This document shows positions 1 through 7,631 of a DNA stretch of 64,000 nt, one piece after another (positions within the stretch are counted from its first letter, which is position 1; every line of letters starts with the position of its first letter). Both the position numbers and the translations under genes were made by a program. Location: NCBI RefSeq assembly GCF_048553275.1, contig NZ_JBLZMW010000014.1:1-64000 (forward strand), given 5' to 3'. The stretch is from Pacificoceanicola sp048553275. Lineage in GTDB: Bacteria > Pseudomonadota > Alphaproteobacteria > Rhodobacterales > Rhodobacteraceae. The notes beneath the pieces were generated by a model, which did not search any database, was not told the origin of the DNA, and worked only from the letters and a program-made list of their open reading frames with translations.

Positions 1-79
1 TTCATTCGAAATCTCCTCGTTCATCTTGCCGAGAAAATTCTACGTTTGCAGCCCCTTAAAATCGGGGGGGATTACCCTG

Positions 80-175
80 CGCCACCCGCGCAACCGACAC
101 GCCAAGTGCCGTCGTCTGCAAACAGATCGACCGCTTCTCCTCGTCCGTCCAAAGCCGCTTCGTCCGACGCGCCAT
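80..175 (-). pseudogene. IS66-type transposase TnpA remnant (N-terminus only)
   Basis: The minus strand from an ATG at 175 reads MARRTKRLWTDEEKRS and then a QTTALGVSVARVAQ stretch. This resembles the N-terminal helix-turn-helix of the small IS66 accessory protein TnpA (IS66 orfA). Similarity stops at about position 80 and the frame runs into unrelated sequence, so only about 32 codons survive. A GTAAGCG heptamer on the minus strand at 254-260 matches the terminal inverted repeat start of many IS66 elements, so 260 is probably the outer left end of the element. Between IR and start codon (185-217) lie two near-identical 16-17 nt units (catggtg plus tccactat or gacactat) that also form an 8-bp inverted repeat (188-195 with 205-212). 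The other IS66 genes are not in the window. Identification is from memory of the family. Confidence 0.55.
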
Positions 176-425
176 AAAGGCCCCATGGTGTCCACTATCC
201 CATGGTGGACACTATCGATCACCCGCTACGCGAGGCAGTGCAGCGACGCCGGACGCTTACTCTCCAACAACTTGCCGCGCAGCTCAAGCTGGTGAACCTT
301 CGCCTCTGCGTCCCAGTTCACCACCACCGTCTTGATCCACCCTCGAAGATCTTTGCTGGCGCGGCCTGAAACAGAGGGCGTTCGACAGAATGCCTGGGTG
401 GCGTCAACGATGACAAGGCAAAGGG

Positions 426-800
426 CTACGGCAGAGACCGGAACGTTGTCAGCGACACTCGGGAGGCAAGAAATCGAAACAGCTTTGGGTGGCGCGCGAC
501 AACGGCGCGGCTTTCTGCATTGTCCCGGATCGCCGTCCCGACCAAACGCAGAACGCAGACCGCGGCTATCCCCGCCGGAGCCGCGAGATCAGGAACCAAA
601 GAGGCGCAAGTACGACGACGACAGCGCCCGGGAAGAGGCCGATGCGCGTGGTCGTCGGCCCGATGACTGTGAAGGTCGCGCAGAACAAGTAGCCGACGCT
701 GACCACGGCGATCGCGTAGGCCGTACCCCGGCAACGTTCCACATCAGGAACCGAAGGCCACCCATCTCCGAAAGACCGGCGACAACCGGCGCGATGGGCC
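426..800 (-). pseudogene. frameshifted DedA/PAP2-type membrane protein fragment
   Basis: Three consecutive minus-strand frames together give a plausible piece of a bifunctional DedA-phosphatase PAP2 membrane protein. About 800-720 reads VAGLSEMGGLRFLMWN, like the DedA C-terminal motif. About 720-570 reads two hydrophobic segments (YAIAVVSVGYLF and GLFPGAVVVVLAPLWFLIS). About 560-429 reads the linker ARHPKLFRFLASR and LTTFRSLP that precedes the PAP2 part. At least two frameshifts are needed to join them, and neither the DedA start nor the PAP2 catalytic part is present. The fragment is flanked by IS debris on both sides, so insertions probably destroyed the gene. The alternative is chance similarity in a high-GC stretch. 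Confidence 0.45.
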
Positions 801-816
801 AGGGAAATGACATGGC

Positions 817-1046
817 TCATTCCAGCATCTGCTCGGCCAGCAGCTTCTTCAGCTTCGCGTTCTCATCTTCGAGCGCCTTGAGCCGTCGGGCGTCCGACAT
901 CTCCAGCCCCCGAACTTGGCCTTCCAATTGTAGAACGTCGCCGAACTGATCCCTTGCTTGGGACATACATCCGCTGCCACCTCACCGCTCTTCGGCTTTT
1001 TCAGGATTGCAATGTTCTGCTCCTCCGTAAAGCGGGATCTCTTCAT
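817..1046 (-). pseudogene. IS3-family transposase OrfA remnant, frameshifted
   Basis: From an ATG at 1046 the minus strand encodes MKRSRFTEEQNIAIL, then the HTH segment with the GISSATFYNWKAKFGG ending typical of IS3-family (IS407/IS3 group) OrfA. The expected continuation MSDARRLKALEDENAKLKKL, the leucine-zipper-like part, is present but in a different frame, so one base has been lost near 903. The second part ends at a stop at 817-819 directly after AEQMLE, and no OrfB with a DDE domain follows. This is a dead fragment of the element. The 350 bases upstream (1047-1395) contain no gene that I recognise. They presumably hold the IS end and the tamA promoter. Confidence 0.75.
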
Positions 1047-1395
1047 GCCGTCCGTCTCCTTCGTTGGGACGGGCTCTACCTCGATCGGGAACAGGAAACG
1101 GCTCTCACGTCAAACGCCGTGGCGAATTCTCACACACAAGACCTTTCAGGAGAGCAGGTCAACGCGATCCATCCGTCCTGGAGCCGCGGTGACATCCTCT
1201 CGCCCGGATTACATTTGTTTGATAAAGTGATTCAAAAGCGCATTATTTCCCGACCAGGGCGCACCAGAGACAGGATGCCCCATTAACTTGCGTTGCCGCC
1301 CTTGTCCTTTTCTCGTCATGCGCCAGTATGACAGGTAACGTACACACGGGTCCCAAGACCGGAACAACCGGGGTGGATCCCTTCGAGCTGAGCCT

Positions 1396-3195
1396 ATGAT
1401 ACGACGGAAACGCGCAGGACTATTTTCTAAAATTTTGACAACGCTTGTCTTTTCCCTCACGGCGAGTGCGGCTATCGCTTTTGAGGGCAAGCTTCGCGTT
1501 GTTGGCGGAGACGATCGGATCGAAGGGCTGATGCAGCAGGCCTCCTTGGTTCTGACGGCGGCCGACGATGGAACGAGCAATCCGCAGGACATACTCGCCG
1601 CGGCGCAGGCGGATTATGGCCGACTGCTCGGCGCTTTGTATGACGCCGGATACTTCGGGCCGGTCGTCCGGATTTCCATTGATGGGCGCGAGGCCGCAAA
1701 TTTGCCCCCCCTGACAAAACTGCCGCCGGTGCAGCGCGTCCGGATTGATGTTGACCCCGGACAGCGTTTCGAATTCGGGCGGGCAGAGGTCAAACCGCTG
1801 GCGCCCGGTACTGAGATCCCGGAGCAATTTACCAAGGGCAAGGCTGCCGGAACCGCGACCATTCGCGAGGCAGCCTCTGCGGGCGTGGAGGGCTGGCGCG
1901 CGGTGGGGCACGCCAAGGCGAATGTGACCGATCAGCAGATCACCGCAAACCACGAGACCGCCAAATTGGACGTGCTGCTCCGGATTACGCCGGGGCCACT
2001 TGTGCGCTTTGGGCGGACAGTGGTCAGCGGCGAGAGCGTGGTTCGGGAAAAGCGTATCCGTGAAATCGCCGGAATTCCGAAGGGCGAGGTGTTTGACGCC
2101 GAGATCCTCGAAGATGCCGCCACGCGGCTGCGCCGCACCGGGACCTTCAGCTCCGTAACGCTGCGGGAAGGCGACACCCTGGATGCAAACAATTCAATGG
2201 ATATCGCCCTCGCGGTCACCGATGCCAAACCGCGCCGCTTCGGTTTTGGCGCCGAGCTTGAATCCTCCGAAGGGCTGACCTTGTCGACCTTCTGGCTGCA
2301 TCGCAATTTTCTTGGCGGGGCAGAGCGTTTCCGTGTCGAGGGCGAGGTATCCGGGATCAGCGGCAACACGGACTCGCTTGATTACAAACTCGCAGTCAGC
2401 CTCGCCCGCCCGGCAACCATCACGCCGGAAACGGATCTGTTCATTCGCGCTGAACTCGAACAGCTCTCCGAGCCGACGTATTTCTCCCAGCAGGCCAGCG
2501 TCACGGTCGGCTTTACCCGCCAGGTGTCGCGTCAGCTGACAACAGAAGTGGCGGTTGGCTATCGCTATTCCGACGTCGAGGATGATCTGGGCAAACGGAC
2601 CTTTTCGCATCTCGTCCTTCCGATGTCCCTGACCTGGGACCGCCGCGACAGCACGCTTGATCCGAAAACCGGCACCTACCTGCGGTTTGAAGCCATGCCT
2701 TATGCCGGGTTCGGCGGCAGCGCATCAGGCGGGCGCATCTATGCCGATGGCCGGGCCTATCGGGCCTTTGGCGAACAGCAAGGCGTCGTTTTGGCCGGGC
2801 GTCTGCAACTGGGATCCGTGATGGGCTCTTCGATCGCAGACACGCCCCCGGACCTGCTGTTTTATTCGGGCGGCAGTGGAACGGTACGCGGGCACGGCTA
2901 CCAATCGCTTGGCATCACCTCGGGCAACGATGAAACCGGCGGACGGTCGTTCATCGGCGTGTCCGGTGAACTCCGCGCACGCTTTACCGACAGTCTTGGC
3001 GGGGTCGCCTTCTACGATGCGGGCTACATCGGTGCCAACAGTTTCATCGACGACACCGGTGGCTGGCACAGCGGGGCCGGTCTCGGTCTGCGCTACCAGA
3101 CCGGTCTTGGGCCCATTCGGCTCGATGTCGCCACGCCGCTGACCGGAGACGGAAACGGCGTACAACTCTATCTCGGAATTGGACAGGCCTTCTGA
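1396..3195 (+). CDS. tamA: TamA-type outer membrane translocation/assembly protein
   Basis: A BamA/Omp85-family beta-barrel protein of 599 aa, the outer-membrane half of the translocation and assembly module (TAM). TAM helps insert autotransporters and other barrel proteins and, with TamB, supports lipid transport to the outer membrane. The N-terminus (MIRRKRAGLF, then a hydrophobic run ending SAAIAFEG) is a signal peptide. Residues about 25-240 hold POTRA domains. About 260-599 form the 16-strand surface-antigen barrel, with the RRDS and VRGH motifs of this family (GTVRGHGYQS near residue 497). The protein ends in Phe (GIGQAF), as expected for a BAM substrate. Its stop codon overlaps the tamB start (TGATG), so the two are translationally coupled. 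The assignment is firm from architecture plus the tamB neighbour. Confidence 0.93.
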   Translation: MIRRKRAGLFSKILTTLVFSLTASAAIAFEGKLRVVGGDDRIEGLMQQASLVLTAADDGTSNPQDILAAAQADYGRLLGALYDAGYFGPVVRISIDGREAANLPPLTKLPPVQRVRIDVDPGQRFEFGRAEVKPLAPGTEIPEQFTKGKAAGTATIREAASAGVEGWRAVGHAKANVTDQQITANHETAKLDVLLRITPGPLVRFGRTVVSGESVVREKRIREIAGIPKGEVFDAEILEDAATRLRRTGTFSSVTLREGDTLDANNSMDIALAVTDAKPRRFGFGAELESSEGLTLSTFWLHRNFLGGAERFRVEGEVSGISGNTDSLDYKLAVSLARPATITPETDLFIRAELEQLSEPTYFSQQASVTVGFTRQVSRQLTTEVAVGYRYSDVEDDLGKRTFSHLVLPMSLTWDRRDSTLDPKTGTYLRFEAMPYAGFGGSASGGRIYADGRAYRAFGEQQGVVLAGRLQLGSVMGSSIADTPPDLLFYSGGSGTVRGHGYQSLGITSGNDETGGRSFIGVSGELRARFTDSLGGVAFYDAGYIGANSFIDDTGGWHSGAGLGLRYQTGLGPIRLDVATPLTGDGNGVQLYLGIGQAF

Positions 3196-6100
3196 TGCGC
3201 TGGTATGTTGCCGCATTTTTCATTCTCTTTCAAACTGTTACCGCCATTGCGCAGAGTGCGCCCGAAGAAGACAAAGACCGGCTGACCCGCTTCATCGAAG
3301 AGACCCTCTCGGGCGCGGGCCGCCAGGTCACTGTCGAAGGGTTCAGCGGCGCGCTCAGCAGCCGCGCGACCATGGAGCGGCTGGCCATTTCCGATGATCA
3401 GGGCGTGTGGCTCGAACTGACCGGTGCGGTTCTGGATTGGAACCGCTCTGCGGTGCTGCTCGGCCGGATCGAGATCAACGAACTCTCGGCAGAGGTCATC
3501 CGCCTGCCTCGCCTGCCCGTGTCCGAAGGCACAGCGGCGAGCCCGGAGGCGACGCCCTTCGCGCTGCCCGACCTGCCGGTCAGCATCAACATCGAAAAGG
3601 TTGACGCCGCACGGGTGGAGCTTGGCGCACCTGTCGCGGGCGTTGCCCTTACGGCGTCGATCGCAGGCGACATGCGGTTGGCCGACGGCGAAGGTGCAGC
3701 AAATCTCGACGTTACGCGTCTCGACGGGCCGACAGGCGAATTCGACATTGCGGTCAGCTATTCAAACAGTTCCGAGGTGCTGGCCGTCGACGTCACGGTC
3801 GCCGAGGCCGAGGGCGGCATCATCGCCACGCAGATCGGCCTGCCCGGTGCGCCCGCGCTGGAACTGACCGCCAAGGGCGAGGGGGCGATCGACGATTTCG
3901 CCGCGGATGTCGTCCTGCTCAGCGATGGCGAAGAGCGGCTCTCCGGTCAGATCGGCACCGCCGCTGCAACCGGCGCGGACGGCGATCCGCGTGTGATCCG
4001 CGTGGACCTGACGGGCGATCTCGCGCCGTTGTTCGTCCCGCAATATCAGGCGTTTTTTGGCCCGGACGTGGGTGTAAAAAGCCGCATCAACCTTTATCCC
4101 GATGGCCGCATCGAAATGGACGAGCTGTCCGCCACCGCGGCCGCGCTCAATCTTAACGGCAGTTTCGCAATCGGCGCCGATGGCCTGCCAGAGCGGTTCC
4201 GCCTCGACGCCGTGCTGCGCGATGGCTCGGGCGCGCCGGTCCTGCTGCCCATGTCGGGCCCCGAGACAAGGCTGCAAATGGCGCTTCTCAACGCCAGCTT
4301 CGATGCAAGCCAGGGCCAATCCTGGACGCTCGAAGGCGATCTTAGCGGGCTTATGCGCGATGATCTGAAACTCGATACCATGACGCTAAGGGCGGGCGGC
4401 GTGATCGCGGAGGGGGCAAGCCCCCGCGTCACCGCGCGCATCGATGCCGAGGCGGATGGAATTGCTCTGTCCGATCCCGCCTTGCAGCAAGCTTTGGGCC
4501 GCACCGCCGATTTCGGCGCGGACATTGCATGGCAAAGCGGCGCGCCGGTTTCGTTCGACGATCTATCCCTGCGCGCAGAGGGTCTATCGCTCAGCGGCTC
4601 GGGCGCGCTGGACACCTCGGGCACCGAACCGGTCGTCAGCGGCGCGTTGAGCGCAACGCTCGACTCCCTCGGCCGTCTGTCGCAACTCGCCGGACAGGAA
4701 CTTGGCGGCGCGATCACGGCAGAGCTCGATGGGCAGGCCGCGCCGCTCAGCGGCGGCTTCGACATCGAAATCACCGTGGATGGCAATAATCTCTCGGCGG
4801 GCATGACCGGCGTGGACGACATCCTGCGCGGCCAGAGCAGCATCCTCCTCTCCGCTTTGCGTGATCAAGACGGCCTGACCATCCGGCAGGCCGACGTGCG
4901 CGCGAACGGCGTGTCGCTGCAAGCCAATGGAACGCTGAAATCCGTCGAGGAAACGCAGCGTTTCGACGGCCTCGCGGCGCTGTCCTTTCAGGACCTCTCG
5001 CGGCTTTCCGAACTGGCCGGGCGCCGCCTTGCCGGCGATCTGAATGCCAATCTTGATGGCATGGCCCGGATAGACGGCACCCGCTTCGATGCCGAACTGA
5101 CGGCCACGGGGCAGGGCCTCGCCGTGGGCATCGACGGCGTCGATGACATTCTGTCTGAGGCAACCGCGCTCGATATCTCTGCCTTGCGCGATGATGAGGG
5201 CATCCGCATCCGCCGCGCCGAAATCGACGGCAAGGGCGCAAAGGCCACGATCACCGGCCTGATCACGCCCTACGCCGACAGCCCCGGCTTCGATGGCATC
5301 GTCGAGGCACAGCTTGACGATCTTGGCGTGCTCTCCGCGCTTGCCGGGCGCGATCTGGGCGGCAGCCTGGACGCCCGCGTCAACGGCTTCGCTCTGCTTG
5401 ATGCCTCGCAATTCGATCTCGACCTGCTCGCCAACGGCCAAAATCTGCGGACCGGCATGCCGGACGCGGACAGGCTGCTCACCGGGGCCTCCCGCCTTGC
5501 GGTCTCTGCCGCGCGCGATGGCGATGTGATCACGCTCGATCAGGCCGAGCTGACGGCAACAGGCGCCAGCCTCAACGCATCCGGCACCATCATCCCGACC
5601 GGCGATAATGCCGGGTTCGACGGGGCGGTGCGGGCGCGGATCGACAATCTTGGCGCCCTCTCGGCGCTGGCCGGGCGCGACCTCGGCGGCAGCCTCGACG
5701 CTTCTGTGAACGGCAACGCCCGCTTTGACGCCTCCACCTTCGATCTGACAGTGGTCGGTGAGGGGGAGGATCTGCGCGTGGGTATCCCGGATGCGGATGC
5801 GCTCTTCATGGGGCCGTCGCGGCTTGACGTCTCGGCCAAACGCGAGGACGGCGTGATTACCCTGCGTCAAGGCAACCTGACGGCCACCGGCATCACGGCC
5901 AGCGGCTCGGGCGAACTGCGGGACAGCGACGGCACGCTCGATTTCAACGCCCGTCTGGCCAATCTCGGCCGTTTCGTTCCTGATCTTTCGGGCCCCGCCA
6001 CGGTCTCCGGCCGTGCCGTGCAAAGCGCCAGTGGGCTGACTGTCACCATCGACGGCGCCGCGCCTCGTGCAATTGCCGTGAACGCCGACATCACTCTGCC

Positions 6101-7598
6101 AAAGGGCGGCGAGCCGAGCGTGCGCTTTGACTCGTCCATCGGCTCCTTGGCCTGGATTGCCCCTGAACTTGCTGGCCCGGCGAGTGTGCGCGGCACCGCG
6201 CGGCAAAACGGCAGCCAATGGGTGATCGACACAAACGCCAGCGGCGCCGGCGGTGTTACCGCCACGATTTCCGGAACGGTCGCTCAGGATGTCAGCACGG
6301 CGAATATCGAGGCCACCGGCACCCTGCCACTCGCCTTGGCGAACAACCGCCTCAGCCCGAATTCGGTTCAGGGACTCGCAAGGTTCGATCTGCGGCTGAA
6401 CGGCCCTCTGGCGTTGTCTTCGCTCAGCGGTCAGATCACCACATCCGGCACTCGCTTTGCGATCCCGAGCCTGCGCAATGCGCTCACCGGGATCGACGCC
6501 ACGGTGTCGCTCTCGGGCGGCTCCGCCCAGTTCGACGCCTCCGGTAATCTCGACACCGGCGGCGGAGTTGGTCTGCAGGGGCGCGTGCGTCTTGCTGCTC
6601 CGATGGTGACCGAAGCGGTGATCGAGCTTAACGACCTGCGTGTCACCGATCCGCAGCTCTACGAAACGCGCGCCAATGGTCAGCTTCGCCTCAGCGGCAC
6701 CGCCCCGTCCGGTCTCGCCCTCACCGGACGGCTTGATCTTGGCGAAACGGAGTTGCGCGTTCCGAACACCGGCATCGGCTCCTACGGCGATGTGCCGGAT
6801 ATCCGTCATGTCAACGAACCCGCCGCAGTGCGCCAGACCCGCAGCTATGCCGGGCTTCTGGACGTCACGGGCGCCGGGTCGGGCGGTGGCGGCGGCAGCT
6901 CTGCCATCACGCTCGACGTGACAATCAACGCCCTCAACCAGATCTTCGTGCGCGGGCGCGGACTCGATGCCGAACTCGGCGGCACGCTGCGCGTCACCGG
7001 CACCACCGCCGACGTGATCCCGCAGGGGCGCTTTGACCTGATCCGTGGTCGTCTCGATATCCTTGGAAAACGCCTGACGCTCGAAGAGGGCTCGGCCCGT
7101 CTGCAGGGCGATCTGTTGCCGACCCTGCGCCTCGTGGCCAAGACAACCGCCGAAGATACAACGGTTTTCGTCACCATCGAAGGCCCGGCGGACTCGCCGG
7201 ATATCAAGTTCACGTCCGATCCGTCCCTGCCCGAAGACGAAGTGCTGGCGCGGCTGCTGTTTGGCAAGGGGATCAGCTCGATTTCCGCGTTGCAGGCGGT
7301 GCAACTGGCCTCTGCCGTCGCGACCCTGGCGGGCAAGGGGGGCGTCGGCATTATCGAGAAGCTGCGCCAGAATACCGGCTTCGACGATCTTGACGTCTCG
7401 ACCGATGGCGACGGTGGCGCGACCGTGCGCGCAGGCAAGTACATTAGTGAAAACGCCTATACCAATGTCGAAATCGACAGCAGCGGCCAGACTTCGATCA
7501 ATCTCAATCTCGACCTGACCGACAGCACGACGCTGCGCGGGCAGGTGGGGTCGGATGGCACAACCGGCATCGGCGTGTTCTTCGAGCGCGACTACTGA
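3195..7598 (+). CDS. tamB: TamB-type translocation/assembly module protein (DUF490)
   Basis: A 1467-aa inner-membrane-anchored periplasmic protein, the partner of TamA. It forms a long hydrophobic beta-taco groove spanning the periplasm (AsmA-like/VPS13-like superfamily). The N-terminal hydrophobic anchor is MRWYVAAFFILFQTVTAIAQ. The C-terminal TamB domain lies at about 1130-1467 and includes the conserved SDPSLPEDEVLARLLFGK segment followed by the strand-rich end finishing EEDY-like (FFERDY). Residues about 487-923 consist of four tandem units of about 109 residues, each starting LG.LS.LAGR.LGGS and containing G...D.L; this is a lineage-specific expansion of the groove. The gene starts on the last base of the tamA stop codon. 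The product is longer than E. coli TamB (about 1260 aa), largely because of the repeats. Confidence 0.93.
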   Translation: MRWYVAAFFILFQTVTAIAQSAPEEDKDRLTRFIEETLSGAGRQVTVEGFSGALSSRATMERLAISDDQGVWLELTGAVLDWNRSAVLLGRIEINELSAEVIRLPRLPVSEGTAASPEATPFALPDLPVSINIEKVDAARVELGAPVAGVALTASIAGDMRLADGEGAANLDVTRLDGPTGEFDIAVSYSNSSEVLAVDVTVAEAEGGIIATQIGLPGAPALELTAKGEGAIDDFAADVVLLSDGEERLSGQIGTAAATGADGDPRVIRVDLTGDLAPLFVPQYQAFFGPDVGVKSRINLYPDGRIEMDELSATAAALNLNGSFAIGADGLPERFRLDAVLRDGSGAPVLLPMSGPETRLQMALLNASFDASQGQSWTLEGDLSGLMRDDLKLDTMTLRAGGVIAEGASPRVTARIDAEADGIALSDPALQQALGRTADFGADIAWQSGAPVSFDDLSLRAEGLSLSGSGALDTSGTEPVVSGALSATLDSLGRLSQLAGQELGGAITAELDGQAAPLSGGFDIEITVDGNNLSAGMTGVDDILRGQSSILLSALRDQDGLTIRQADVRANGVSLQANGTLKSVEETQRFDGLAALSFQDLSRLSELAGRRLAGDLNANLDGMARIDGTRFDAELTATGQGLAVGIDGVDDILSEATALDISALRDDEGIRIRRAEIDGKGAKATITGLITPYADSPGFDGIVEAQLDDLGVLSALAGRDLGGSLDARVNGFALLDASQFDLDLLANGQNLRTGMPDADRLLTGASRLAVSAARDGDVITLDQAELTATGASLNASGTIIPTGDNAGFDGAVRARIDNLGALSALAGRDLGGSLDASVNGNARFDASTFDLTVVGEGEDLRVGIPDADALFMGPSRLDVSAKREDGVITLRQGNLTATGITASGSGELRDSDGTLDFNARLANLGRFVPDLSGPATVSGRAVQSASGLTVTIDGAAPRAIAVNADITLPKGGEPSVRFDSSIGSLAWIAPELAGPASVRGTARQNGSQWVIDTNASGAGGVTATISGTVAQDVSTANIEATGTLPLALANNRLSPNSVQGLARFDLRLNGPLALSSLSGQITTSGTRFAIPSLRNALTGIDATVSLSGGSAQFDASGNLDTGGGVGLQGRVRLAAPMVTEAVIELNDLRVTDPQLYETRANGQLRLSGTAPSGLALTGRLDLGETELRVPNTGIGSYGDVPDIRHVNEPAAVRQTRSYAGLLDVTGAGSGGGGGSSAITLDVTINALNQIFVRGRGLDAELGGTLRVTGTTADVIPQGRFDLIRGRLDILGKRLTLEEGSARLQGDLLPTLRLVAKTTAEDTTVFVTIEGPADSPDIKFTSDPSLPEDEVLARLLFGKGISSISALQAVQLASAVATLAGKGGVGIIEKLRQNTGFDDLDVSTDGDGGATVRAGKYISENAYTNVEIDSSGQTSINLNLDLTDSTTLRGQVGSDGTTGIGVFFERDY

Positions 7599-7604
7599 TC
7601 ACCC

Positions 7605-7631
7605 ACGGCACGGGGGGTCATCCCGTGCCGT
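7605..7631. terminator. convergent hairpin between tamB and the GGDEF-EAL gene
   Basis: A perfect 10-bp stem (acggcacggg at 7605-7614 with cccgtgccgt at 7622-7631) and a 7-nt loop sit between two convergent genes. The stem overlaps the stop codon of the minus-strand gene (7618-7620). No U-tract follows on either strand, so it is a weak or factor-assisted terminator. Confidence 0.5.

Noticed and set aside
4584..7304. 906-codon minus-strand open frame antisense to tamB
   Set aside because: Shadow of tamB; its apparent periodicity comes from the tamB repeats.
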